From JAEZBP01 sp963832725 (lineage in GTDB: Bacteria; Myxococcota_A; Polyangia; Polyangiales; Sandaracinaceae): 64,000 nucleotides of DNA. Below, in pieces: positions 42,346 to 51,300 of the stretch. Every line of letters starts with the position of its first letter. Positions within the stretch are counted from its first letter, which is position 1. The DNA is taken from positions 1,736,001 to 1,800,000 of the forward strand of contig CAWHVG010000005.1 of the NCBI GenBank assembly GCA_963832725.1, read 5' to 3'. The notes below the pieces were generated by a model that did not search any database, was not told where the DNA came from, and saw only the letters and a list, made by a program, of their open reading frames with translations. The position numbers and the translations under genes are program-made.

Positions 42346-42493
42346 GGAGCTTCGGCGGACCGCCGAGACGCGGGCGGCGAGGCGCTTCCACGTTTCCGAA
42401 CGCGCTCGGCGCCGACCCCGGAGCTTCGACGGACCGCCGAGACGTGGGTGGCAAGGCGCTTCCACGCTTCCGACCGCGCTCGGCGCGAAGCCC
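42346..42493. repeat. Two tandem 74-bp repeats
   Basis: Units at 42346-42419 and 42420-42493 begin GGAGCTTCG and share CGGACCGCCGAGACG, AGGCGCTTCCACG and CGCGCTCGGCGC, with about ten differences. They abut the dedA fragment. Confidence 0.75.
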
Positions 42494-42638
42494 TTCCTGC
42501 TCCGCTTCGGCCGGCGGATCGACGTCACCGCCGCGCGCCTCGAGAAGGTGGAGCATTTCTTCGTCCGCTACGGCGCGGGGGGTCACCATCGCGCGCTTCT
42601 TGGACCTCCTTCGCCAGCTCGACGGCATCGTCGCCCGC
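42491..42638 (+). pseudogene. Partial copy of the dedA gene at 47058
   Basis: About 148 bp closely match 47391-47538, the middle of the intact dedA-like gene: LLRFGRRIDVT...ARLEKVEHFFVRYGAG then, after a base change in length, RFLDLLRQLDGIV. Several substitutions and at least one indel are present. Neither end of the gene is included. Confidence 0.85.
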
Positions 42639-42716
42639 TCGCGCGGCTGCAGGCGCGGCATGGCCGCTCGCTCGACGGTGTGGACGACCTGCCCGACACA
42701 GTGAGAGAGAGCCCCC

Positions 42717-43172
42717 GTCAAGCGACGAGGTGCCGAGATCGGCGGAGCGTTCGCCGATCGTCGGGGCCGGCGGACGTCGGACATCGCGGCGCACCTGGTG
42801 GACGCGGTGCTCCCTGTGGTGCCGGTGCGCCAATGGGTGTGCACGCTTGCATGGACGCTGCGGACGGCGGTGGGCTACGACCGCGAGCTCTGTTCCGACG
42901 TTGTTTGCCCATGCGCTGTCCCGGTCGTTGCGGCATCGCGCGAAGCGGGAGCTCGGGCTCGAGAGGGTCGGGGAGGCGCAGCTCGGCGCCATCACCTTCA
43001 TCCAGCGCAGCGACAGTCCACTGCGGCTCAATCCGCACTTTCGCACGATCGTCCTCGATGGACCGTGCGTGCAGAGCGGGGAGGGTCGGCCGTCCTTTCA
43101 GGCGTTGGGCGAGCCGAGTCCCGAGGGCGTCCACGACGTCGCCCGGTGGACCCACGAGGGCCTGTGCCGCGC
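42717..43172 (+). pseudogene. IS91-type transposase fragment, frameshifted
   Basis: One frame reads VKRRGAEIGGAFADRRGRRTSDIAAHLVDAVLPVVPVRQWVCTLAWTLRTAVGYDRELCSDVV, and another continues LFAHALSRSLRHRAKRELGLERVGEAQLGAITFIQRSDSPLRLNPHFRTIVLDG...EGVHDVARWTHEGLCRAIR. Together they follow the N-terminal and central part of IS91-family transposases, with the 'HLVD.VLP..PVRQWV' and 'QR..S.LRLN.HFH' blocks. The His-Phe-His is degraded to HFR. The fragment ends at the convergent lipoprotein gene. Confidence 0.85.
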
Positions 43173-43174
43173 GA

Positions 43175-44422
43175 TCAGAAGTGGCTCGTCGCGTCGCACG
43201 TCCAGAGCGTCGTCGTGCCCGAAGGACCGTCGCAGTGGCAGTCGGTCCAGAGATCGCTGCCCGCGGCGGGCGGATACCAGCACCCGCGGTTGCCAGCGCT
43301 CGGCATGCACTGGTCGGCGGCGAAGAACGGGCGCGGCTGGGTGCTCGGGCAGTCGGCCGACTCGTTCGCCGTGCACGACCAGTGCGATCCGTCGCAGGTG
43401 CAATCGCCGCGATAGGTCGTCACCGGATCGGACGCGGTGACCGGTCCGTAGTAGCGGCAGTCCGACGCGAGGTCGCATGCGTCGCCCGTGGTCGGCGCCG
43501 CGGCCGGACAGAACATCGGAACCATCGTCGTGCACGACCACGTCCACGTGCTCGGATCGAGGTGGCACGTCTCGTCGCCGTAGTAGCAATCGGTCGACGT
43601 GGTGACGGCCACGTGATCGACGGCGGAACCGTCGGCCGGCGGCGTGAGCGGGCACGGCGCGTCGTCGACGCAGACCCATTCGATGGTCGCGTCGTGGCGA
43701 TCCCAGCAGTCGCAGTAGACGCGGCCCGGCGCGAGGCCCGCGCCGTAGTCGCAGTACTGCTCGGGTGTGCACGCGCCCGACGGAATCGCGCTCGGACACG
43801 CACCCGCATCGCATCCATCGCGCACGCTCTGCACGCGGACGTAGTGCGCGCCGAACGTGTTGCCGACGCAGTGGAGCCAATCGGCGCAGCCGTCGTGACC
43901 GTCGCGGCAGTCGTAGTTCAGACCCGTCGTCGCATCGACGGCGCAGTCTCCGCCTTCGGTCGCCGACGCGGGACAGTCGGGCAGCGTGTTCGGCGACGTA
44001 CCCACGCAGGCAGGGATCCACGTGCGCCGGCAGCGATTCGCGGTGCCGCAGACGTCGCGCGTGCAGTCGATGCCGTCGAAGCAATCGGCGTCGCTCTGGC
44101 AGGTGCCATCGACGTTCGTGTGCCCGCAGCTCCAGGTCGCCGTCTCGCAATCGAGCACGCAGTGATCGCTGGTGGTGGTGTCCGCGTCGTCGCAGGCCGC
44201 GTCGTCGGCGCAGCGTCGGTGCTCGCAGTGATCGGCGACGCACGCGTCGCTCGTGGTCGGGTCGCCGTCGTCGCACGAACCGCATCGCGGCGCATCGACG
44301 CTCGCATCGACGCTGGGTGCGGCATCGGAATCCGTGCCGGCGTCCTGGTCGTCGATCGTAGCGGCCGTCCCACAGCCGGCGAGAAGCACGAGCGCGAGCG
44401 CGAGAGAACGGGGCGAGATCAT
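43175..44422 (-). CDS. Cys-rich surface lipoprotein
   Basis: ATG 44422: MISPRSLALALVLLAGC lipobox LAGC, 415 residues. An Asp/Ala/Ser linker (DDQDAGTDSDAAPSVDASVDA) leads to CGSCDDGDPTTSDACVADHCEHRRC and CDDADTTTSDHCVLDCETATWSC, repeats of the DGD..T.D.C type common in Myxococcota surface proteins. A region of about 250 residues follows with roughly 30 more Cys in units like CYYGDETCHLDPSTWTWSC and CTCDGSHWSC, each about 25-35 residues with a Trp before a Cys. It is an extracellular disulfide-rich protein; function unknown. No enzymatic motif is visible. Confidence 0.85.
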   Translation of the reverse strand: MISPRSLALALVLLAGCGTAATIDDQDAGTDSDAAPSVDASVDAPRCGSCDDGDPTTSDACVADHCEHRRCADDAACDDADTTTSDHCVLDCETATWSCGHTNVDGTCQSDADCFDGIDCTRDVCGTANRCRRTWIPACVGTSPNTLPDCPASATEGGDCAVDATTGLNYDCRDGHDGCADWLHCVGNTFGAHYVRVQSVRDGCDAGACPSAIPSGACTPEQYCDYGAGLAPGRVYCDCWDRHDATIEWVCVDDAPCPLTPPADGSAVDHVAVTTSTDCYYGDETCHLDPSTWTWSCTTMVPMFCPAAAPTTGDACDLASDCRYYGPVTASDPVTTYRGDCTCDGSHWSCTANESADCPSTQPRPFFAADQCMPSAGNRGCWYPPAAGSDLWTDCHCDGPSGTTTLWTCDATSHF

Positions 44423-44471
44423 CGGTCCCTAATGTTGCGGCGGGCGGCCTCGGCGTTCGACACTCGCCGTC

Positions 44472-44783
44472 TCATCGAAACGTGACGGCGATCGTGTCGT
44501 GGAGCGCCGCCACGAACCTCAACCACCCACCGCCGAAGCGGGCCCGCACATCGACGTCCGAATCCCTGCTCCAGCACCATCTCCGCCGTTCGGAGGTCTG
44601 ATCGGCGGCAGCCCGAACCTCTGGACCCCAATCACGTCCGTGTTGGGTGCGAAACCGAGCGATCTTCGCCTCCAGAACGCCGTCGGAAGCCCCATGGAGC
44701 AGCGACAGCACCGCCGCCGCGTGGCGTGGCGAGCCGGCTAAGTTCCCGCAGCAGCGAGGACTCGCTTCAGGGCCTCGCGCCAA
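44472..44783 (-). CDS. Possible small protein
   Basis: A 103-codon frame whose C-terminal two thirds (VLEAKIARFRTQHGRDWGPEVRAAADQTSERRRWCW...VRARFGGGWLRFVAALHDTIAVTF) have a natural composition. The N-terminus is less convincing and overlaps the end of the HEAT-like gene by 46 bp. No family recognised; it may be a gene remnant. Confidence 0.35.
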   Translation of the reverse strand: MARGPEASPRCCGNLAGSPRHAAAVLSLLHGASDGVLEAKIARFRTQHGRDWGPEVRAAADQTSERRRWCWSRDSDVDVRARFGGGWLRFVAALHDTIAVTFR

Positions 44784-46265
44784 TCCCGAAAGGGGTTCTC
44801 ACCGTCAATCTCGTCTTCGAAGCAAACCTCGTTCTCTTCGTCGACGAGCCTCGGCAGCAGCGCCTCGACCTCGGGCGTGACGCGAAACGGTCCCTCGCGG
44901 AGCTTGCGCAGGATCGGGGGCAAGACGGCCGTGGCGCCATGCTGCGCCGCCAGCTCGATGGCGGGCAGGAGCTCCTCGTTGGTGCGCGCCTTTCGGATCA
45001 TGGTCTCGAATCTTCTCGACGTCGACAGGCGCTCGTTCGAGCGCCTCGCGCAGCGCGGGCGAGAGATTGTGGGTGTCGGCGTAGCCGGTGAAGATCGCTC
45101 CGAGGGCCGGCGGCCGATGCTCGAGCGCGACGAACGCCTGCGCGACGGCATCCCAGCGCACGGGCCCGAGTCGCGGCTCATCCATGGCGAACCTCGCGCT
45201 CAGCGCCTCGGCATCCGTGGCGGGCAGTCGCGCCCAGGCCAGAGCCGCGATGGCATAGAACGGGACGTAATCCCCGAGCAGATAGCCGGCGAGCGTCCGC
45301 CGGCTCGGCAAATCGAGGTCGTCGATGGACGCTTCAATCGACACGGAGAAAGCCTCGAGCAGCGGGGGCATGTGCGTCTCGTCGGGGGAACGCAGAGGCT
45401 TCGGCCCGACGCGCTGAGTGCCGGGCACGACGTCGAGGATGGACACCGCGCGCCGTGCCACCGACGCGTCGCGACCGACCATCCGCGCGATGATGGCCGC
45501 CGTGGTCAGGGCGTTGCGGTCCGGCAATCCCCTCTCGCGTGCTTGCTCGACGGCGCTTACGCACTCCTCGAATCGAGTCAGAAGCCCACCCATCGCGCTC
45601 GACACGTCCATGCCCGCCGACTGCGTCAGGGCACGCGCGAGCTCATTCCGCAGATTCGCCTTCTCGAGGATGACCATCAGCGCGGGTCCCGGGTCCGGCA
45701 GGCGCAGCGCCGCCCACACCAGCGGTCGGTCGAAGAAGAAACTACCGCTCGCAGGCGCTTCGTCGCTCTGACCATGCGCGCACAGCCGCGCGATGGGCTC
45801 GGCGAAGGACGCGGGAAGCGTGGTCGAGGGGCGCGCACCCTGCGCATCCGCATCCGTGAGCGCGCACAGCACCGCGCGCTCGTGATCGAAGTCCCTACTC
45901 TCGAGACCGGCCAGCGCCTCCGGGCATTCGGCACCGGCGATGCGCACGAGCGCGTAGAGCGCGCGCTGCTTCACGCCGGGTTCGACGTCCTCGTCCAACA
46001 ACTGACGCAGCCGCGGCAGCAGCGCATCGGCCACCTCGCTCAGCTTCTCGTCGCCACGTCTCGCGACATCCGTGAAGTGACCCGGGGCGACCACGAGCGC
46101 ATCCATCGCGGGGATCTCGAAGCCCGCCGGATGCTCCACCAGCTCGAGCATCCCCTCGACCGTGCGCGGGATCGACTGCGCCTTCTGTCGCATCGCGTCC
46201 GCGATGCTGTCGATGTCGTCGAACCTCTCGTAGCGCTTCAAATAGCGTTGGAGGAGTGTGCTCAC
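44738..46265 (-). CDS. HEAT-like helical repeat protein, frame break at 45008
   Basis: GTG 46265 gives VSTLLQRYLKRYERFDDIDSIADAMRQKAQSIP, then a succession of helical pairs (RLRQLLDEDVEPGVKQRALYALVRIAGAECPEAL, SILDVVPGTQRV, LAGYLLGDYVPFYAIAALAWARL) typical of HEAT/armadillo-like solenoids. At GAATC 45008-45012 the frame shifts. Reading GATC gives DVEKIETMIRKARTNEELLPAIELAAQHGATAVLPPILRKL and a C-terminus ending LKRVLAAAGT, 508 residues in total. There is no signal peptide, so it is cytoplasmic. Members of this type are often TIGR02270-like or deacetylase-associated HEAT proteins; no specific role can be given. Confidence 0.72.
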
Positions 46266-46329
46266 AGGCCCGCAATCTGCCCCGCGCGCGGATCGGTCGC
46301 AACCGTGGCGCGCGCCATCCGGCCGACCT

Positions 46330-47010
46330 GGGCGAGATGCGATCGACCCTCTACGGTGGCGCCGGCTTCCTCGACGAGATCGAGCACGAGACCAAGCTCG
46401 CCATCGGCCGTCGGACGTGCAGCTGCTGGAGCCCAGCCCGGCCAGCGCACCGCCAAGCTCACGGGTCCCGTCGGCGTGGCGAGCACGCCCCGCGCGCTCA
46501 CCGTCGAGGTCGCTGGCGTCCACATCCATGCGGGCCCGGCGATCGACGGGCGCGACCGGCGTCGCATCGAGCGGCTCGTGCGCTACATGGCGCGACCGTC
46601 GCTCGCGCAGGAGCGCGTCGAGCTGCGCGCCCACGGCCGCATCCGCATCGGCTTCAAGGCGCCGGAAAGATGGGATGCACTCAATCCCGCTCGAGCCGCG
46701 AGCCCCTCTGAGATCACGCGGCATCGCCCGGCTCTGTACCCTCATCCCGCCGCCGCGCTCTCACCTGGTGAGGTACCGCGGCGTGCTCGCCGCGCACGCG
46801 AAGGCGCGCTCGGCCATCGTCCCCCAAGTCCGCACCAAAGCCCGAGCCCGAGCCGCAGCTCGTGCTCCTCTTCGACTCCGAACCAAGCCCGCCGGCGCCG
46901 CCGCCACCGTCCCCTTCCCGCCAGCCCTGGCCGTGGCTGCTCCAGCGCGCGTTCGCGGTCGACATCCTCACCTGCACCGGGAGTCGCGGTGGCCAGGCCC
47001 GTTCGGCCGC
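46330..47010 (+). pseudogene. IS91-type transposase C-terminal remnant
   Basis: The pieces, in different frames, are in the right order for an IS91-family transposase: LTVEVAGVHIHAGPAIDGRDRRRIERLVRYMARPSLAQERVELRAHGRIRIGFKAPERWD, then LIPPPRSHLVRYRGVLAAHAKARSAIVP, then PWPWLLQRAFAVDILTCTGSRGG. The last is the usual 'W..LL.RVFAVDVL.CP.CGG' end. At least two frame changes separate them. It lies between the HEAT-like and dedA-like genes. Confidence 0.85.
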
Positions 47011-47057
47011 CGGACGGTGCCGCCCACCCGAGGTGGGTCTACCTTCCCCCCTACCCG

Positions 47058-47762
47058 ATGAGGCGGACGTCGACAATCCTCGCCCACGCCGGCGCCCTCG
47101 CCTTGGTGCTCTCGCTCGGCGGGTGCGGCGCGCACGGCGCTGATCACTCGTTCGTCGAGCGCTACGTCGACGAGGCCCGGCCTTACCTCGAGCGCTACGG
47201 CGCGGGCGCGGTCTTCGTCGCGGTGGCGGTGGAAGGCTTCGGCGTGCCCGCGCCCGGCGAGACGCTGGTCATCGCCAGCGGGCTCTTGGCCGCGCGGGGA
47301 GAGCTCTCGCTCTGGGTGCTCCTCCTAGCGTGGCTGGCCGCCATCGTCGGCGACAACGTCGGCTTCGCCATCGGTCGCTACGGCGGCCGGCCCTTCGTGC
47401 TCCGCTTCGGCCGGCGGATCGGCGTCACCGACGCGCGCCTCGAGAAGGTGGAGCGCTTCTTCGTCCGCTACGGCGCGGGCGTCGTCACCATCGCCCGCTT
47501 CCTCGACGTCCTACGCCAGCTCGACGGCATCGTCGCCGGCATCAGCGGCATGCCGTGGTGGCGCTTCTTCGCCTACGACGCGCTCGGCACCGCGCTCTGG
47601 GTCGGCGTGTGGGGAGGCGGCGCGTACCTGCTCGGAGAGCACCTCGCGGTCGCGCGGGCGCTCTTCCATCGCTACCAGCCCTACCTGATCGCCGCCGCGC
47701 TCCTGGTCGCGGCGCTGCTGATCATCCACCTGGTACGCCGGACGAGGCGCCACGCCGACTGA
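47058..47762 (+). CDS. DedA/SNARE-associated family membrane protein
   Basis: ATG 47058; 234 residues with a signal-like start (ILAHAGALALVLSLGGCG). The DedA core follows: VFVAVAVEGFGVPAPGETLVIASGLLAARGEL, a conserved helix WVLLLAWLAAIVGDNVGFAIGRYGGRPFVLRFG, the re-entrant motif VVTIARFLDVLRQLDGIVAGISGMPWWRFF and two further helices, ending in a basic tail. DedA proteins are undecaprenyl-phosphate or phospholipid transporters linked to proton-dependent envelope maintenance. The usual F-x-R-x-x-P-x-x-R becomes ARFLDVLRQLDG, so the Pro is replaced. A degraded partial copy is at 42491. Confidence 0.88.
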   Translation: MRRTSTILAHAGALALVLSLGGCGAHGADHSFVERYVDEARPYLERYGAGAVFVAVAVEGFGVPAPGETLVIASGLLAARGELSLWVLLLAWLAAIVGDNVGFAIGRYGGRPFVLRFGRRIGVTDARLEKVERFFVRYGAGVVTIARFLDVLRQLDGIVAGISGMPWWRFFAYDALGTALWVGVWGGGAYLLGEHLAVARALFHRYQPYLIAAALLVAALLIIHLVRRTRRHAD

Positions 47763-47786
47763 CCGGCGCGGCGCCTTCGAGCGCCT

Positions 47787-48269
47787 CTACTCCGCGCCGG
47801 CGGTGGCGTGGCAGTTGAGGCAGCCGAAGCCCTGCTGAGTCTCAGGGTCGTAGGGCTGCTCGCCCAGGAGCTCGGCCATGGTGTGCTCCACCGGGCCCGC
47901 CATGAACTCCGCCATCGGCCGCGTCTCTTCGTTCTCGAAGAGCGCAGGGATGTTCTGAGGGTCGAGCGGCGCGAGCCCGTTCGGCATCCGGAAGTTCACC
48001 GAGAACGCGTCCGAGCCGTGGCAGGTCGCGCAGGTGAACGAGCTGAAGCGCTCGGAGTCGTAGTCCTGGAAGACCGTCTGCATGCGGGGCATGACGACGT
48101 CGCGCATGTAGTCGCGCTTCTGCTCGAACGACATGTCGGCCCAGGCGACCTGCTCGCCTCCGGCGCCGCCGCTGGTGGTCGCCTCGGTCGAGGTCGTCTC
48201 GGTGGTCTGGCTCGCGCCGCCGCAGGCGGTCAGGGCGAGCACGCTGAGCAAGAAGAGGGATCGCTTCAT
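47787..48269 (-). CDS. Lipoprotein with two c-type heme motifs
   Basis: ATG 48269: MKRSLFLLSVLALTAC lipobox LTAC, then a Ser/Thr-rich linker; 160 residues. Two CxxCH motifs are present: FTCATCHGSDAF and FGCLNCHATA near the C-terminus, each able to hold a covalent heme. Between them are MPNGLAPLDPQNIPALFENEETRPMAEFM and Met residues that could be axial ligands. It is a predicted outer-facing diheme or two-site cytochrome c lipoprotein in electron transfer. No redox partner gene is adjacent. Confidence 0.87.
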   Translation of the reverse strand: MKRSLFLLSVLALTACGGASQTTETTSTEATTSGGAGGEQVAWADMSFEQKRDYMRDVVMPRMQTVFQDYDSERFSSFTCATCHGSDAFSVNFRMPNGLAPLDPQNIPALFENEETRPMAEFMAGPVEHTMAELLGEQPYDPETQQGFGCLNCHATAGAE

Positions 48270-48345
48270 GGCGACCTCAATAGCACCGATCGAGCTCGAC
48301 CGTGAGACGACTCTTCGGATGGGCGACATCGAGCGAATGGATGGA

Positions 48346-49389
48346 TCAGCGCGGACGGCTTCGATGCCAGGCGATGGTCCGCTCGATGGCCTCGGCCGGC
48401 GGGTAGCGCGGCTCGTAGCCGAGGTCCTCGGCCAGCTTGCTGGTGCGGATCGTGAAGTCCATGCACACGAAGTCGACGGCGAAGCGGGTCAGCGTCGGCG
48501 CGAAGCGGAAGACGGGCCGGACCAGCCAGGCCGCGCCCTCGAGGAGCGCGCCGATGGCGTAGAGCGGCGTCCGCGGCAGCCCACGATGGGCCGGCGGCAT
48601 CTTCACCCCCTCCGCCTCCACGAACGGCGTCACGAAATCGAAGAAGTTCGCGCCCTCGCAGTCGGTCACGAAGTAGAGCTGCCCCGCGGCCGGACTCTCC
48701 GGAGAGAGCAGCGAAGCGCCGGCCAGGATCAGCGCGTGCGCCACGTTTCCCACGTAGGTGAACTGACTGCGCGACGACCCGTCACCGACCCGGACCAGCC
48801 GACCGCGCTCAGCCAGCTCCAGCAGCGGCGGCACGTGATAGGGATCCTCCTCGCCAAAGATGCAGCAGGGCCGAATTACCGCCACCCGGAGCTGCTCATC
48901 GTTGGCCGCCAGCGCCCGGCGCTCGCCCTCCGCCTTGGTGCTGCAGTACGCGTTCGGGTGCCGGTCCGGATAGGGGAGCGACTCGTCCCCGTCGACGACG
49001 GGCCGGCCGGTGTAGACGACGTCGAGCGTCGAGGTGTGCACCAGCGCGCGCACGCCCTCATCGCGGCAAGCGGCGATCACGTTCTCGGTGCCGAGGACAT
49101 TGACCGCGTGCAGCACCTCCTCCGACTCCCGGCCCCAGTCGACCGCGGCGGCGCAGTGGATCACCAGGTCGGCGCCGCGGAAGGCGCGACGAAGATCCTC
49201 GCGCTCGCGCAGATCGCCTTTGAAGGTGCGGACCCGATCGCCGTGCGGGTGATCCGCCCGGTCGAAGACCCGCACCTCGGAGGGCGTCAGCGGCGCGCCC
49301 TCGCCCAGGAGCTGCGAGACGACGACGCGCCCCAGAAATCCCGCGCCGCCCGTGACGACGACGACCGGCCCACTCGCTTCGTTGCTCAC
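48346..49389 (-). CDS. NAD-dependent epimerase / 3-beta-hydroxysteroid dehydrogenase-like SDR
   Basis: ATG 49389; 347 residues. The N-terminus PVVVVTGGAGFLGRVVVSQLL is the TGxxGFxG NAD-binding motif; GADLVIHCAAAVDWG, the catalytic YCSTKAEGE (YxxxK) and QFTYVGNVAHALIL follow as in 3-beta-HSD/isomerase-type extended SDRs. A moderately hydrophobic C-terminal segment (TPLYAIGALLEGAAWLVRPVFRFAP) is typical of the sterol-dehydrogenase branch. The likely substrate is a hydroxysteroid or an isoprenoid-like alcohol; sugar epimerisation is less likely. It lies within a run of redox genes but is not clearly in an operon. Confidence 0.85.
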   Translation of the reverse strand: MSNEASGPVVVVTGGAGFLGRVVVSQLLGEGAPLTPSEVRVFDRADHPHGDRVRTFKGDLREREDLRRAFRGADLVIHCAAAVDWGRESEEVLHAVNVLGTENVIAACRDEGVRALVHTSTLDVVYTGRPVVDGDESLPYPDRHPNAYCSTKAEGERRALAANDEQLRVAVIRPCCIFGEEDPYHVPPLLELAERGRLVRVGDGSSRSQFTYVGNVAHALILAGASLLSPESPAAGQLYFVTDCEGANFFDFVTPFVEAEGVKMPPAHRGLPRTPLYAIGALLEGAAWLVRPVFRFAPTLTRFAVDFVCMDFTIRTSKLAEDLGYEPRYPPAEAIERTIAWHRSRPR

Positions 49390-49503
49390 GCGGCGAGTGC
49401 GTACCGCACATCGGTGCGCCCGCCAATGGGAAGCGGAGGGCTCAGACGAGCCGGTAGCGGCGTAGCGCGCGTCGACCCAATCGCCGTCGAGCCCAACGGA
49501 CTG

Positions 49504-50202
49504 TCAGAGCGCGCCGCAGCCCTCGAGCTTCGCGACGGAGTCCGTCGAGAGGTGCGTCCGACAGAGCGGCGCGAGCGCGGCGAATCGCTCCGGTCCGGTC
49601 GAGATCTTCACCGCCTCGACGAACATCCGGAGCGGGCCGAAGGGCTTCGTCGCCTCGAGCCGCGTCAGCACGTAGGGCATGAGCGCCCCCTCGAGCTCGG
49701 CGGCGGGCACGGTGTCGATCAGCCGGCCCACCGCGTCGGCGCGCCCCTCGACCGTCTCGTGCACCCGCTGGGTCAGCGGCATCATGATCTCCTCCTCGTG
49801 GACCAGATGCCGCTCGCAGCGCTCGAGCCACCCCCGCACCGCCGCGGCCAGAGGCTCGACCGTCGCCGCCCCCGGGTGCTCCCGACAGGCCGCGACGGCA
49901 TCTCCGATCGCGCGCTGGTCGGCCAGATCGGTCTCGTGCTCGGCGAGGAAACCGGCGCCGCTCGCCGCGCCGTCGAAGCGCTCGTCGAGCAGTGGGAAGA
50001 AGCCCTTCTCCTCGATCGCCGCGTGTACGTCGATGCACCGGCGCACCTCGTCGAAGCGACCCCCGAGCGCGGCGGCTGCCTCGGCGGAGGGAGCGGCCTC
50101 GAGCGCGGCGAGCTGCTCAGCCACTTCGGCCATACCGGCGCGGATCGCGTCGTGCGTGAGGCGCATGAACGCGAAGGGGCGTACCGTGAACTCCTGAGAC
50201 AT
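49504..50202 (-). CDS. Hemerythrin-domain protein
   Basis: ATG 50202 is preceded by GGAGGA; 232 residues. The helical-bundle ligands fit a hemerythrin-HHE pattern: FMRLTHDAIRAGM, CIDVHAAIEEKGFFPLLDE, AEHETDLADQRAI and RCERHLVHEEEIMMPLTQ. The C-terminal helices (ALMPYVLTRLEATKPFGPLRMFVEAVKI) are longer than in single-domain forms. It binds a non-heme di-iron centre for O2/NO sensing or storage, cytoplasmic. A longer in-frame reading to 50346 is not preferred. Confidence 0.88.
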   Translation of the reverse strand: MSQEFTVRPFAFMRLTHDAIRAGMAEVAEQLAALEAAPSAEAAAALGGRFDEVRRCIDVHAAIEEKGFFPLLDERFDGAASGAGFLAEHETDLADQRAIGDAVAACREHPGAATVEPLAAAVRGWLERCERHLVHEEEIMMPLTQRVHETVEGRADAVGRLIDTVPAAELEGALMPYVLTRLEATKPFGPLRMFVEAVKISTGPERFAALAPLCRTHLSTDSVAKLEGCGAL

Positions 50203-50526
50203 CGTTCCTCCTCTGGCAGTGGTGCACGCACCCGCCGCGACCGGCTCCCAGACAAGAGAGTCCGGGGTCGCCGGCGGCTCCTCATCGGTACGAGACATCA
50301 ATCCAACCGACCGCCTCGACACGCGCCTCGGCGAGGCTACCGGCATTCAGAGCGCCGGTCGAGGTGGTCAGAGCGGAGTCGGCGACGCGCCGCGCTGCGC
50401 GAGCCGCGGAACGGCCGGCCCGCTCCTCCGTAGGACCAGCCACCGGGCTCTTCGTCCCCGCAGTGCTACCCGAACGTAGGCAGCACACTTCCCCACCCGA
50501 GCACGAGTCACGCTCGCCTCTTGTCG
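50203..50526. other. Intergenic DNA without recognised features
   Basis: Between the hemerythrin gene start and the SDR gene end, both minus strand. I see no gene, clear repeat or terminator; the hemerythrin promoter should lie here. Confidence 0.45.
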
Positions 50527-51300
50527 CTACTTCTCGTCGCGGTGGAACGCGAAGCCGCCGAAGGCTTGCATCGTGGCCATCAGCTCGATGCGGTTCACGT
50601 TCACGTGACGCGGTTGCCCGACGGCCCACAGGACCGCGTCGGCGATGTCCTCGGCCGTCAGCGGCTCGATGTTCTGGTAGGGACGGTCGGCGGCGCTCTC
50701 GTCGCCCTCGAAGCGGACCAGCGAGAACTCCGTCTGCGCCAGGCCGGGCTCGATGTCGGTGACCCGCACGTGATGGCCGAGGAGATCCGCCCGCAGGTTC
50801 AAGGAGAGCTGCGTGACGAACGCCTTGGTCGCGCCGTACACGTTGCCGCCCGGGTAGGGATAGGTCGCGGCGACCGAGCTCAGGTTGACGATGTGCCCGC
50901 GGTCGCGCTCGACCATCCCCGGCAGGAGCGCGCGGGTGACGTAGAGCAGACCGCGCACGTTGGTCGCGATCATCGTCTCCCAGTGCTCCATCGACGCGCG
51001 GTGCGAAGGCTCGAGCCCCAGCGCCAGGCCGGCGTTGTTCACCAGGATGTCGACCTCAGCGAAGTCCTTCGGCAGCGAGCCGAGCGCGCGCTCCACCGCC
51101 TCGCGATCCGAGACGTCGAGCGGCAGCGGGTGCACGCGATCGCCCAGCTCTTTCGCCAGCGCCTCGAGCCGCTCCGCGCGGCGCGCGCTGACGATGACGC
51201 GGGCACCCTCGGCGGCAAAGCGGCGGGCGATGGCTTCCCCGAAGCCGGCGCTGGCGCCGGTGACGAGGACACAGAGCTCGGACAGGTTCGTCGACGACAC
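50527..51300 (-). CDS. Classical short-chain dehydrogenase (YdfG-like)
   Basis: GTG 51300, preceded by GGAGGTGATCC; 257 residues. LCVLVTGASAGFGEAIARRFAAEG is the TGxxxGxG cofactor motif and SARRAERLEAL suggests NADP preference. NNAG, the catalytic NLSSVAATYPYPGGNVYGATKAF (Ser, YxxxK) and EPGLAQTEFSLVRFEGDE are as in YdfG/serine-type 3-hydroxy acid dehydrogenases. It likely oxidises a 3-hydroxy acid or L-allo-threonine-like substrate. Cytoplasmic. Divergent from the MBL hydrolase gene at 51456. Confidence 0.9.
   Translation of the reverse strand: MSSTNLSELCVLVTGASAGFGEAIARRFAAEGARVIVSARRAERLEALAKELGDRVHPLPLDVSDREAVERALGSLPKDFAEVDILVNNAGLALGLEPSHRASMEHWETMIATNVRGLLYVTRALLPGMVERDRGHIVNLSSVAATYPYPGGNVYGATKAFVTQLSLNLRADLLGHHVRVTDIEPGLAQTEFSLVRFEGDESAADRPYQNIEPLTAEDIADAVLWAVGQPRHVNVNRIELMATMQAFGGFAFHRDEK

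Noticed and set aside
44877..47762. A single 961-codon plus-strand gene
   Set aside because: It is an open frame antisense to the HEAT-like gene, then crosses the IS91 remnant and only becomes real coding sequence at the dedA start (47058).
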